A stretch of DNA of 64,000 nt from Canna indica (lineage: Eukaryota; Streptophyta; Magnoliopsida; Zingiberales; Cannaceae). The stretch covers positions 11,856,501 through 11,920,500 of the forward strand of contig CP136891.1 of NCBI GenBank assembly GCA_034359265.1, given 5' to 3'. The translations under genes and the position numbers were made by a program. Shown one piece after another: positions 23,064 to 35,505 of the stretch. The notes under the pieces are model-generated. The model was not told the DNA's origin and did no database searches. It saw only the letters and a list, made by a program, of their open reading frames with translations. Position 1 is the stretch's first letter. Every line of letters begins with the position of its first letter.

Positions 23064-24590
23064 TATTGGGTGAAATAGCCACACTAGAGGGGGGGGGAGG
23101 GTGAATAGTGTGTTAACTAAATCAATTAGCCTAAATTCAATTTTAGTCGTTTACTTAAATCACTTAGGAAATTCACAAATCGAGTAGTAAGCGGAAGCAA
23201 GATATAAATTATAAGCAATAAGAAATGCAAATAAAACAATGCTAACACAAGTATTTATAGTGGTTCGGCCTCAATGCCTACTTTACTACCTAAGCACCCC
23301 GCTTAGGATTTCCAAACTAAGTTTACTAGATTATCTTGATTCCTTTACAATGAGAACGTTTTTACCGGAGAGTCTCCGCTCTCACACTAAAGACACTTCC
23401 ACACCCGAAAGTTTTCGCCTTCCTACCAAGAGCACTCTCCCACCCCAATCCTAAGGACAACAAGAATTAATCCTAGCAAACTACGTTTACACCGGTGGAT
23501 TTAAGCCTTAACACCAAGGCAACCACCAACTCAACCAAACCTAGCAACCTAGGTTTACACGAATGGTATACAATGAAATAACAAGAAAATACGTACAACA
23601 CAAAATGGAGCAATAAATCAAATAATAAAATAATTAGCTCCACAACAAACTCCCTAGTCCTCTTGATGCCTCAAGGAGATGAATCGATGAAGTTTTGAAT
23701 GATATATCAAGGAATGAGAGATCAAACTATGGATTTTAAGATTTGTCGCTCAATCAAGCTTAGAATTGATCAAGGATGGCTCAATGAAGTGTAGGAATGA
23801 TCAAAAGTTATTTAGGAAGGCTTAGGCTTGGGTATTTATAGAACTAAGAAGAAATAGAATGAAACGGTCGGCTCAACGGGCGAAAAACTAGCTGTTTTCG
23901 TCGTTCGGTCGAATGCTAGTCGATCGTCGGTCGATCGATCGATCGACCGCCCAGTGATCGCTGGCTCTCTGTGAGTTATGCGCACTATTCGGTCGATCGA
24001 ATGAATCGCGAGATCAGCGATCCGCAATCTGATCGACCGAAGCGCTTTTGCCAAGCGCTTTATGTTAATAACTTTAAAACATAAATGTTATTTAAGGATT
24101 ACCCCACATTTGGATTCAATAAAAATATCTAAAAAATTAAAATCCTTAAGAATCAAAATCTAGTTTTTGGGGTCTAGTACAAAATTTTGGAAAATAAAAC
24201 TTTTCTAATTTTTCGGATCAAATAATGGTAGGCTAAAGGCTTCCATTTTTTTAAAAAAATATCTCGTTATCTAATTTCTACCCAAGGAACAATTATCGTC
24301 AGTTTTTATGCCAAGAAACTATCTAAGTCATATAGCTCTTCAAGGAGTTCCCTAGGCTTAGTGGATTTCAGGGCGGTTTTCGAGTTTTCATGTTTTGGGA
24401 TTCGTAAATGATTTTTGGGTTATTATGCATCATAAAGAGGATTTACAATATAAACTAGACACCTTAAACCTAAAGTCTACTTTTCGAAGAATCCCGAGCG
24501 TCGACGAGCGTCCTTGCCAATTTTTTTAATTTTTTCGATTAGAGACGTCGAGCGCTAACCGACTTGGAACCTGAAAAATACTCAATGTGG
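23064..24590 (-). repeat. 5' LTR (truncated) of the gag-only element
   Basis: Inner end TATTGG (usual TGTTGG mutated) next to the PBS. The outer end stops near 24590, about 85 bp short of the expected CCAACA end. Compared with the partner LTR it lacks about 170 bp around the GATC-rich block. Confidence 0.75.
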
Positions 24591-25411
24591 TTCAAAAATA
24601 CTCGAGTCAACTTGAAAATCTTATTCAACTATATATGATATGATTAGATAATAAATAAATATCTCATATTCTTTTTATAAATTTGATGTTCATAAAGTAT
24701 AATACAATTTTATACTTTTAATCATGTTTTTTTATCTTATATATATATATTGAAATCTTATAATATTTTTTTATCCTATAAAATAAGCATAATCCTTCGT
24801 GATCTTATTTTGGAGATAATTGGAATCTCTTCTCGGCTCATATTTATCTGACTTGGATTTTAAATTTTCTTTTCTGAACTCATAAATAAATATTAGACAA
24901 TATTAACGAATATTTCGGAATCCAAAAGATGATTCGGATTTCCACGCCATCACTTTCAAAAATAGCGAATATTCATCTTTAACAAGTATATTAATTTTTT
25001 AAAATTTAAATTGATGGGAATAAAAATGGAAAACTTGACTAAAAATGGTAATATATTTTCTTCTATTTAAATTGAATTTTCTTTTCCCCCACTGCAATCC
25101 AAAAATTATGAAATAAAAGAAAATCGTACGCCCTTACACAGCGGAGGAAGTGCAATAAAAAGATGAAAGAGATATCGACAAGACTCGCATCTTATTTCGA
25201 TCTCAATTTTTGATGAATTGATAGACAATTAATTTCATGTCATCAAATGGTCAAAACAAACAGAACATCTTGTAAGTGTGGCTAAGAATTCGTGTAAAAA
25301 ATAAAATTATTAGATATTAACTTGAATTGGGTCCGAATTGAATCCAATTTTAAATTTATTATTTTAGATTGATAAAAAAAAATAAAAATGAAAAGAGAAT
25401 GTTGGCGTACT
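24591..25411. other. Non-coding AT-rich interval
   Basis: No gene or paired repeat recognised. The last eight bases (25404-25411) are the left target duplication of the MITE that follows. Confidence 0.5.
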
Positions 25412-25619
25412 CAAGGGCGAAGCTAGTAAATTATTTTAGAATGGGCAAAATATAAAATCGCATCTTATGAGGACAATTACATGATAAAAAAATATTTTTA
25501 GGAGAGACAAATATAATTAAATATTAATATATATAATATATATGATAGTATACATGTAATGGGGGACCAATGTGAGGGAGGGCAATTGCCCCCCTACCAA
25601 AACATTGGCTCCGCCCTTG
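25412..25619. mobile_element. hAT-type MITE, 208 bp, with 8-bp target duplication
   Basis: Ends are CAAGGGCG and CGCCCTTG, with the match extending imperfectly inward (GAAGCTAG / ATTGGCTC). It is flanked on both sides by GGCGTACT (25404-25411 and 25620-25627). An 8-bp duplication is the hallmark of hAT insertions. There is no coding capacity. Confidence 0.85.
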
Positions 25620-25627
25620 GGCGTACT

Positions 25628-25840
25628 CATCATGCTCTTTTGGGCCCAGCGGGCGAGCCGAGCCCGCTGCATTAGGGCTGATTGGCCGAGCCTGCCATTT
25701 TGGGTCTAGTGAGCGGGTCGATCCCGTTGCACTAGAGCTAGTGAGCTGAGCTCGTTGCACCAGTGCTGGCGTTCTGAGCCTCCCCCGTTTGGCCATGCGA
25801 GCGGGCCAAGCCTGCTGCTAGGGCTTGTGCTCGCGTGCGA
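25628..25840. repeat. GC-rich degenerate tandem repeat
   Basis: Several diverged units of about 35-50 bp with the pattern GAGCGGGCCGAGCCCGC...GCACTAGGGCT. Open frames here follow from base composition. Function not recognised. Confidence 0.5.
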
Positions 25841-26059
25841 GGTACGCGGGTGGCCAAGCAGACACGTCTCCTCGCGTGCACACGGACGGAGGCATCTCTA
25901 GACGCCAATCTAGCTTTAAATGTGAGCCAAATTTCTTGGTCAAAATCCGGAGATGTTTTGATTTAATTTTGACCAATTTCGAACAAATTAATTCATGTGC
26001 ATAGATTTCGAGCACTCTCTCCACATGGGCAGGCAATCACAATACAGATTTTAACTCCA

Positions 26060-26560
26060 TCCCAAAATGTTCTCTCTCCGGATCGACTCAATTAATATTT
26101 TCAATCCCCTCGACTATAAACAGAGATAGTTCCTTCCAAATAGGGGAAGATAAACATAACAGAGATCCATAAAATTAAGAGTATCGCTATCATCCTTTTT
26201 CAACGAGTGCCCCTTCCCAAGTTTCAGCATACATAAAGCAGAGGAATTTAGTTTCAAGGTAGAGATTACAGAGACAATGTCTCTACTCTATAATGGTTTC
26301 AGGTTCAATTTATTTGAAATAGTGTGCTGTATTTTGAAGGAGATTCACTTTTATTGACACTTTTATTATAGTTCTTTTTTGGAATTAACAAAGAAGTCTC
26401 AAATTCTCCCCGTGGACATAGGACCGGCACCCCGCCGAGTTCGAACCACGTTAACTTCGTGTGTCTTTTATTTTTTGCAATTTCGATTTTGAATTTGACT
26501 TTCCATTTCTCTCGTCGAGTTCAGGTTTTGTCGATTCTGCATGAAGTTTCTATAATTTTC
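26060..26560 (+). repeat. Possible Copia LTR relic
   Basis: Contains CTATAAACAGAGATAG (TATA-like) and, 300 bp on, CCCCGTGGACATAGG followed by GAACCACGTTAA. These blocks are familiar from the R-U5 part of plant Copia LTRs. No PBS, gag or second LTR was found, so this would be a solo or truncated LTR. Confidence 0.3.
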
Positions 26561-29108
26561 TAATAAAAATAAATACTTGAAATTAGCTAGTTCGATTAAA
26601 ATAAATGGAAGTGTGGATAAGATGGATAATGATGAAGGGACTTGTCAAAACCATGCTATTCAAAGGTACAATGTAATTCCCATCCTACCATAGTGACTTG
26701 GCAATTCCGATTGCATGATTTGATTGCCTCTTGTATTTTACCGAAATCGATTGTCAAAATCGACGACTCTTCCCATTTTTCACGTAGTGCATTTTAAATT
26801 CATCCTATATTTTCTTCTTCCAGGAATTTTCCAGCATTTTCCCGACTCATCTCTATCAGAGTAAGCTCACTCAGTATATGCTGAGTCGAACTCAAAGAAT
26901 TTTCCACATATGAATCAGGAATGCATTTCATCAAATTCGATAATCGAAGAAAAATGTTTTATTAATTTTGGTAAAATTAATTTTTGAACTAAAATGGTGC
27001 TTCTATTTGTCAACCGATTAATTAAACCATTACTAGTCCCACGAGCGATCCAACAAACCAAGATCCTGTCAGAAAACCCATGCCAAGGTCAAACACCACG
27101 CAAAAGACATGATTAGCAGTGTCTGAGCGATGGTTACAAGTTGTAATCAGATTCGCATCAGCTACGCGACTGCATGATCTGTATCGAATCGGAAATCTGA
27201 GCTACCGTGACTCACTGCGCATCAGCAGAGCCATGTAGATAGTTAATTGCAGTGCAATATTACACTTCACGTGAGTAGAAAAGAGGTTGCGAGAAGAGAC
27301 AGCAGGCGGCCATGTGGATGACATCATTTCCACGAGCAATTCAGCGAAGAATGTCCGCCACTTTTCTTGAATCTAATGTTTAGAAATGAAGCCAGCCAAA
27401 CAACTTGAATGCTCGAATAATGTACTGTTTAATAAAATAATTGATCGATTTTATAGAAATCAGCCAGTTGAGAGGTCGAATTGCATATTTAAAACTATTA
27501 TTTAAAGGGATGAACAGTGCGCAGGGGCTTCACAAGAATAGAAAAATGGGGGACGACAGCCATGTGGATGAAGCTGTTGTGGAGTGGTACCAGAACCGGA
27601 ACTTAGCATGGTTTACCATGCAGTGAAAAAAATGGCGATAAAGAGGTATGCAGTTTACACTGTAGAGTGAACGAGGAAGACAAGTCTCTGTCGCTTTGTG
27701 GACTAATGGCCATTGGTGGAGAAGCTCTGGGCTCCACCACTGCAGGGAGCGAGTTGGTCTCTTCTACTTGGGATGTTGGATGACCATCATATGTTTCAAC
27801 CTCCTCCCTGCATCTTCTTCAACTGCTGCTATTAATAGCCATTGCCGCTGTCTTTGTACCACCTTCAACCATCGGTTCTATTTTCTTTCCTAATTCTACT
27901 GCCCCTTGTGTGCTGCCACAGTGTTTTGTCCCATAGAGCACCCAAAAGCCATTTAGTTTTGATCGGCGGTGAGGCCAGGTGCTGTTGCTCCGCGGATCTT
28001 GTCGAGAGGATTCTTAGTTCATCATTTGTGGTTAAGTAAGAAGGTTGGCTCGGCTCCTCTTTCTATCTGCCCTTGTCCCGTTTGAATTAATGTCACAGAG
28101 AAAAAGAAAATCTGCCTTCTTCGTTGTTTGATGGTATAGATTTGTCATTGTTGGGTGTTTGGTATTTTGTAGCAGCAGCTGCCGAGGTCAGAACTTTCTT
28201 CTCTTTAGTTTCGTGATGCTATATATTTTGTCTTTGGGGATTTTCGTGTTTCCGACATTGTTTGTTTATCCGGTAATGCGGATATATGAGAAGAACTATT
28301 TCTCATGTATGGTTTGGAACTTTATAGCTTCTTTGACAAGATCTTCGTGGTTTTTGGTCTTTGTCTCTAATTTCCTCTTCTGATACGGCTAAAATAACCA
28401 GTCTTGAAGTTTGAAACCTTTTTGTCTGGTGACTGTTCCTTTTAGCCAACTATTTTTCACGGACTGATTTTTCTACAAATTTGTGTTGGTTTTAATGTTT
28501 CTTCTGGGAGTTGTTCTATTTTCTGCTTGTTTTATGTTTAATTTTTTGCAATATCTTCTGTTTGTTCTACTAATTAGGCTAGTCTTTAACCATTTCCAAC
28601 ACTTATTTCTTTTGAATTCTTCTCCATTTCATAAGGAGAGTTGTTGTTTATAGATGCATATGGATTCTCTGATATGAAATTTTGCTGGACTAGAGAACTC
28701 TGAGAATCGATTGTGGTGGAATTCATTACATTCATTACCTTTGGGTATTGTTTTAATTATCTGTAACACCTTCCTTGAATAGCTGATTTTTCCTTTGCAT
28801 GAGTGTGTTACTCTGGAGCAATTTCATGAATCTTAGAAAGCTTTTTAAGTGTTTATGTGGGTTGAATATTAAGTAGTTAAAGCCTATTGCTTCTAGTAAA
28901 CATTAAACATGATATAGTTATCAGTACCAAGATATTAGTTTCTAAAGAAAGTAGAACACTGCATCTGAATTTTGACTTCTATTTTCCAAAACTGCTCCAG
29001 CATTCACTTCGATTCTAAGATAAAGATTGCATACACTGGACTACTGGAGGAAGAATATCCTCTGAGCACCTTGGTTATCCACTTAGAATATTGCACAAGA
29101 GATAAGGA
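26561..29108 (+). promoter_or_regulatory. Upstream region and probable 5'UTR of the CIPK gene
   Basis: No protein-coding frame is convincing. Between 27640 and 28060 the sequence is richer in GC and CT and contains possible leader exons; plant CIPK genes often have a 5'UTR intron. The leader reaching the ATG at 29109 may start at a splice acceptor near 28999 (CTGCTCCAG). The transcription start cannot be fixed without cDNA. Small upstream frames (27441-28383) are unsupported. Confidence 0.4.
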
Positions 29109-32100
29109 ATGAGTACAAATAAAGTGAAGCGAAGAGTTGGTAAATATGAGCTAGGACGCACAATTGGGGAAGGAACATTTGCAAAAGTTAAGTTTGCAAG
29201 AAACGTGGAAACCGGGGAACCTGTCGCTATCAAGATTCTTGACAAGGAGAAAATTCTCAAGCACAAACTAGTTGAACAGGTCTGTAAGTTTGCTTAATAC
29301 TTTATTTCTTTTTCACATATAGATTTCTTTGTTTTCAGTGTCCTTAAAGAAAATGCCTTTGAAGTTTCACTTAGTTTAAAACTAAATGTAAGAGCAACAG
29401 AAAATAATGAAATGTGTTTCTATTAAGTGTGAAAGAGGCTTTATCCATCTTGACATATTTAATCTGGTTCCAAATTCCTTAGCTTATTCTGAACAACAGA
29501 GAAAAATTCTGCAGATCATGATACTGTAGCTAATGTTGCAAGATTTTGTGCTAGTTTAAGGCATTGGTGAATCTAGTCAATCCACCAAGTTGAAAATTTA
29601 CATGATCTATTAATATTTCTGTTTGTTGCCATTCTTCTTGTAGTTTCATGTATCTTTATTACAAGGAAAAAGAGGGTGTCCTATTATTTTGCATACAATT
29701 AATATTTACCTCCTAGTAAATCACTTCTTACTAATGTTAAGTTCAATGTGCAGATCAAGAGGGAAATTGCCACTATGAAGTTAATAAAGCATCCTAATGT
29801 TGTTCGCATCTATGAGGTTGTCTTCAAAGTCTTTTTACATAACATCAAATTTCCTTTGGTGCTGCACTTCAATGGTTTTGTCATATGTCATTTATAAGCA
29901 AAAGAAATGTATTGCTAGTTTCACTAAGCCATTTCTATTAAAAAAAAAAACTAAGTACCATTTTAACAAATATCATTGTAGTTAAAAATGTGGTACTGCT
30001 GAACATAATATGTTTTGACTTTGTTTTTCTTCCTCCACCGTGCTCTCTTCATGTCACATTTTACAATCATGTTTCATCATATCAACTTATCATGTTCAAA
30101 ATCATCTTTTATCTCTCAGTGATAAAGCTTAAGCTCTTAGGAAAGAGACCAACGTCATCTTTTATCTCTCAATGATAAAGCTTAAGCTAATAGGAAAGAG
30201 AGAAAGAGACCAATCTATGCATTTATATTCTTAACACTTCCCTCACTTGTGGATGGGTAAACTTGAGAAGACTACCCAAGCCCAACAAGTGGGTCAACTT
30301 AATTGAGGTAGGGGGTTATTTATTTTTAAATACTGATGTTAGGAAGCTTAGAACTTAGGACGTCGTGCTATCATACCATATTAAATTTGATTGGATGATC
30401 AATTTTCCCAAAAGCTTAAGCTGTTAGGAAAAAGACCAATCTATGAGTTTTTTTTTCAATCAAGATTTATGGCTGCTTCCATGCATCAAATGATAAAAAA
30501 CTGGTGCTTGTACTTTTTTGGCTCATTCTTTATATTTACTTACTTTGCTATTGTTGCACTCTCCCTAGACCTAGACTCAAATTCTGAAGAAAGAGGAAAT
30601 TAGAACTTCTGTCAATGTTTTTCTTTGAAACAGTATTAGTATTCACTTTTAGCTAATGAATACTTTCTTATTTCAGGTGATGGGGAGCAAATCAAAAATT
30701 TTCATTGTACTAGAATTTGTTACAGGAGGAGAGCTCTTTGACAAAATTGTAAGTTGGAACTGTTGATTTCATTTATATTTTTCACTCTAGCCTACTATAT
30801 TTTCCATTGTTTTTCTTCTCCACTAATGTTGCTGAGAATCCAATATAAAGGTAAACCATGGCCGGATGCGAGAAGATGAAGCACGAAGATATTTCCAACA
30901 ACTAATCAATGCTGTTGATTATTGCCATAGCAGGGGAGTTTACCACCGTGATTTGAAAGTAAACTACTTGACCAAAGATATCCTTATGATGAGAAACTCA
31001 TTGAGGCTATGAAAAACATTGATTTTGTCAAATGCATTTATGCAGCCAGAAAACTTGCTCCTTGATGCTTATGGTAACCTGAAAGTTTCAGACTTTGGAT
31101 TAAGTGCACTATCTCAGCAAGTCAGGGTAATCACATTGTAATTAGTTGATTGTTTCTTAATCTCGTCGTGATTTATAATTATTGCAATAACATCAGATGC
31201 TTTTGACATATTTAGTTATCCTCCCATCTAATTTTATTTTGTAAGAGCAATTAGGTCTAAATTGGGAACATTTATATTCTGGAGGAACATTGCCAACCAA
31301 TACCAAGCACTGCAGGTTCTGCAATGCTCATTGCTGAGTTTTGGGTTTTAGATCCCTTATAATTATGTGCACACCATGAAATTAAAACATATATCACTAG
31401 ATCTAAAAGTAATTTCTCTTGCACTGGCTACTTTTGTGGTCCTAAATTCCCCGGATCATGTTAGTTTTTTTTTTTGACTGAAAAGCATTGTATTTGATTC
31501 ATGAGTAAGAATGGAATACAAGCGGGAGAGGAAGAGAGGGTAAAAGTTACAATCTTAAATAAAAAATAAAATAACAATAACAATAAAAACAGGTCCAGAA
31601 ATTGGACCAACATTATAAAACAGAACTATACGACCCCATGAACATCATGTTAGTTTTGGTAGGTTCTCTTGGATTATAGCAAATATTAGTTCCCAAGATT
31701 CTTATCTGAACTTCAAATCTCAATTGTATTTCTTCCAGGGTGATGGCTTGCTTCATACTACTTGTGGCACTCCAAATTATGTTGCTCCAGAGGTGGAGAT
31801 GATTGTCTTACATTAAATGTTTTACCCTAGTTCAAAGGATTTTTTTATATACTAAAATAGCTTTTCTCTTCTTATTAGGTTCTCAACGATAGAGGCTATG
31901 ATGGAGCAACTGCAGATTTATGGTCATGTGGAGTCATCCTATTTGTACTGTTAGCAGGTTACTTGCCTTTTGAGGATTCTAACCTTTTGACCTTGTATAA
32001 GAAAGTGAGAGTTACACTGTGCATAGGGTTTCTGCACCGCATTGCATTGTTATCGTTGTTTGAAAAAATTACGAATGTTCATTTTATCTGCAGATTTCAG

Positions 32101-34335
32101 CTGCAGAATTTACATGCCCATCTTGGCTTTCTTTTAGTGCCATGAGATTGTTAGCAAGAATCTTGGATCCAAATCCAATGACTGTAAGTAATTTCCTCAC
32201 AACCTTAATGGAACTTTGTATACATGTGAAACTTTTGATGGAATAAATGGGTTGTCATTCAATATGCATATGAACCCAGATCAAAAACCAAGCCTACCAA
32301 ATTTGATTTTTGTTTTCATGTTGAAGAAAATATTCTGTTTAGATCAAAACTTGTGTTTTACAAAACAGATCTTTAAGTTGGACGATATTGTTTCAGATTA
32401 CATAAATTTGCATATTTATAACTGACCAGTTTGGGATGAAATAATGGCAGCGTGTAACTATACCAGAGATATTGGAGGATGAATGGTTCAAGAAAGGCTA
32501 CAAGCCTCCAGTATTCGAGGAGAAATATGAAGCAAATTTAGATGATGTGGATGCTGTTTTCAAGGACTCGGAAGTGAGTCAAAAACAAGCTTCACCAATA
32601 ATTCTAGTAAAAGCTTTTTCCTGTTTTTGTCAAAGTCATAAGGGGTTTACAATTTTGCATCATATTGAGCACTTTTTAAACTTCAATTACCAGGAACATC
32701 ATGTGACAGAAAAGAAGGAAGAGCAGCCAACAACAATGAATGCCTTTGAACTGATCTCTATGTCGAAAGGGCTTGATCTAGGCAATTTGTTTGACATGGA
32801 GCAGGTTAAGATACTAGACTTCATTTCATTGATCTTGCATTGCATAAGCTGCATTCCAGCAAGTGAATTTGTCAATTTTTTTCTTCTTAGTTTTTGTGTT
32901 GGCCTATATAGAAATTCCTCAATTCTGAATCTTGCCTGGCAATAAGTTGCTTACATATAAATGGTGTCATTTGTTGCAGTAGACTCTGTTGTTTAATTTG
33001 AAGTTTCTCCTTTAACAGGAATTTAAAAGGGAAACAAGATTTACATCAACTTGTCCAGCTAAAGAAATTATTACCAAGATCGAAGAAGCTGCAAAACCAC
33101 TTGGTTTTGATGTTCAGAAAAAGAACTACAAGGTGTGTCATGTCAAGCATTTTGGGATAGCGCACTGTTGGTATTTTATGGCATTATTGTTATTGTCATT
33201 ATGTTAGTGATCTCCTGAATAAGTTTCATCTCATACCAAGGCAGTATAGATTAATTTTTTTAAAATCAATAAGTTTTTCATTCACCAATTTTGCTTGTTC
33301 AGATGAGGCTAGAAAATATAAAAGCTGGGAGGAAGGGGAATCTCAAAGTTGCTACCGAGGTACTTGAATTCCAAAAATATGCATAGTTTTTGAAAGAGAC
33401 TAGCACATTGCAGTTTGCTAATGCTTGTTCCATAAACTTTACAGGTGTTTCAAGTGGCTCCATCTCTTCATATGGTTGAGGTACGAAAAGCTAAAGGCGA
33501 CACTTTGGAATTCCACAAGGTACTATGATAAACCTGCACTGACAAAGTTTCTAACATCTACACAAACTTGAAGAAATGTAGTGGTGGCTGTACATGGCAA
33601 ACATGCAAAAATAACTTAATGAGAAGAAACTTGATTCTGGACCTTCACAAAGCAAAACACCTAGGAATGGTCCAAGTTTCCAATGGTGATTGGCAAGAGT
33701 ATAGACCAGAACAGAAAGCATTAAGTTTCACTGAAAACATAGTATCACCAGAATGCTAAGCTTGAACATTTCAAAAGATTGGTCGGAGTGGTTCAGCACT
33801 GGGATCATGTCAATCTTGATGGCTTAAGCTTTTAGATAGATGGAATGTCATTGATGAAAAGCTTAAAGATAGGGTCAGTGTTTCTGCATTTGCATCTTGT
33901 TAAGCTTGGTATGTTACCGATCCATCAACTTCATAAGTCAATCTATTGACCTAATTAAAATGCTCAAGCTGAAGTTGATGGTAGCACAACCATCAAGTCT
34001 TATAAGCCAACACCACATCTAATATACTCTGGATGTGAGGCTAAACTAGGGTATTACATTGACATTTATGTCTCCTCACTCAAACAAGAAGGGGATGATT
34101 AAGAAAATAAATTAACAGATCATGCCTTATCTATTGGGTTAAGCTTTTAGATGGGATTGGTGGCGATAAAAAACTTAACATAATTATTTCTTCTTTTTTT
34201 TCTTTGCTTCTTCCTCCAGCAGATTAGTTGATTATCGTACCATTTTTCCATTTGCAGTTTTATAAGAATCTCTCTAGCAGCCTCAAGGATGTTGTTTGGA
34301 TATCCGAGGAGGACGGGCAAGAGCAAGTCGACTAA
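29109..34335 (+). CDS. CIPK3-like: CBL-interacting protein kinase, CIPK3/OsCIPK31-like (SnRK3)
   Basis: Ser/Thr kinase that binds Ca2+-loaded calcineurin-B-like sensors and phosphorylates transporters and other stress targets. Exons: 29109-29279, 29754-29816, 30677-30748, 30851-30958, 31046-31126, 31739-31792, 31879-32004, 32094-32183, 32451-32573, 32694-32804, 33019-33132, 33303-33359, 33445-33519, 34258-34335. They total 440 codons, all introns are phase 0 with GT-AG ends, and no frame break occurs. Residues: glycine loop G20-E-G22, Lys42, HRD 134-136, DFG 154-156, APE 181-183, with activation-loop Thr172/Thr173. The NAF motif (N312-A-F314) is the CBL-binding autoinhibitory segment, followed by the phosphatase-interaction region at about 346-375. 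The 14-exon layout fits the intron-rich CIPK clade. [18 protein letters not shown] and KAGRKGNL are typical of CIPK3/31; the exact orthologue is inferred. Intron 13 (738 bp) is among the longest. Confidence 0.95.
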
Positions 34336-34458
34336 AAACTAGACTTCCATGAGAAGAATCTATTCTGCTATATAATAAGCATTCTACTTTGTGATTTCTT
34401 CATCATTTTTTCTTTTCTTTTCTTTTTTTCCCCCTATTCTCTAGTTGCAGTCGATTGT

Positions 34459-34464
34459 AATAAA
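34459..34464 (+). terminator. Candidate poly(A) signal of the CIPK gene
   Basis: AATAAA 124 bases after the stop codon, preceded by a T-rich stretch at 34390-34435. Plant signals are loose, so other sites may be used. Confidence 0.5.
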
Positions 34465-35039
34465 CTAGTCCTGAATGCTATCCATGCCCTCTGTAATTCT
34501 TTTATTGCATTTAAGTCCACTAACGTTGTCAATGTTGATAAAGAGTTGGCCCTATTTTTGGTTTGTTTATCCTAAAATGGTTCCTTCCTTTTTATTGTTC
34601 GAGGGAGGTAAGAATGAACAAAGTTGTATTCATGGATCTGATTAATAAAGACATGCACTGCTTTCATATTATTTGTCAACTCATATTGTAAATTAATTTT
34701 TAAAGGAATGGTATAGTTTTATCAATCTTCTTTCTTCTAAAGCGTGTGGGATGCTCCAACTAAAGTGGAAGAAATAATTGGATCGAACTTTTTAGTCGTC
34801 ATATCTCTAGAAAGCTAGAAATTTACAACGTAGTTGACTCGTTGGGCATCTAAACCCAATGAAAAGAATGCACGGGGAATTATGATAAGTTCCCGTGGAC
34901 TTTTCCTTGAGAAATGACGTGGAGGGATCCATCACGGCATTAATTGAATACTACACTTGCAGTTGACAATTAGAATTGTGGTTAAACTTACGCCCAATCC
35001 AATTGACAGGAAAACAGTGTGTATTAATTGGCTGAACAA
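34465..35039. other. Interval between the CIPK gene and the Copia element
   Basis: 3' flank of the kinase gene. No other gene or repeat recognised. Confidence 0.5.
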
Positions 35040-35044
35040 ATGAA
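35040..35044 (+). repeat. Target-site duplication, left, of the Copia element
   Basis: ATGAA, repeated at 42576-42580 directly after the 3' LTR. Confidence 0.9.
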
Positions 35045-35490
35045 CGTTAGATTATTTATTTAATAATTTATTATGATCTAATATTTATCTGGTGATTACG
35101 CTATCAATTTGATTGACTGATTAAAAATGATCTGATAAAATTTATTATAAAGTTACGTATCATTTCATAATTATAGGATTAATAATATATGCACAGATAC
35201 CATAATGGTATTATTATAATTTTATGATGGGTGAAACGGTAAATTACCAACCTCTAATTTTCTCTCTATATAAAAAGGTAATGATCCCCAAGTCACATGT
35301 GAAGTTTCTAGCCTTTGAAATCATCATCTCTCATTGTGCTTTTGTAAGGACTAACGTGTTGACTTGAAAATCCATTCCGTCTTTGGAATTTAAACGATGG
35401 AATCAAGTACGCTTTCGTTCTTATTGTTCTTGATGATTTAGCATGAACGATTTCAATTTTGAATTTAATTTTTATTTAGAAATTTCATCA
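35045..35490 (+). repeat. 5' LTR of the Copia element
   Basis: Starts CGTTAG (TG mutated to CG) and ends CATCA. A TATA-like CTATATAAAAA at 35266-35276 is the likely promoter of the element. Confidence 0.92.
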
Positions 35491-35492
35491 AT

Positions 35493-35505
35493 TGGTATGA
35501 GAGTC
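35493..35505 (+). promoter_or_regulatory. Primer-binding site of the Copia element
   Basis: TGGTATGAGAGTC, a mutated form of the usual TGGTATCAGAGC, two bases after the LTR. Confidence 0.75.

Larger units (their letters stand above)
20297..24590 (-). mobile_element. Gag-only non-autonomous Copia element, both ends truncated
   Basis: Reading the minus strand: 5' LTR (24590 to 23064), PBS, gag, short non-coding stretch, polypurine tract, 3' LTR (21905 to 20297). Only about 1.16 kb lies between the LTRs, and no protease, integrase or RT is present. The LTRs are longer than the interior. This is the layout of TR-GAG-type elements that depend on enzymes from a relative. The LTRs are of the same family as those in the LINE chimera. 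The outer ends of both LTRs are missing, so no target duplication can be read. Confidence 0.75.

Noticed and set aside
27441..28383. Short frames upstream of the CIPK start
   Set aside because: No family features or splice support; at most upstream frames in the leader.
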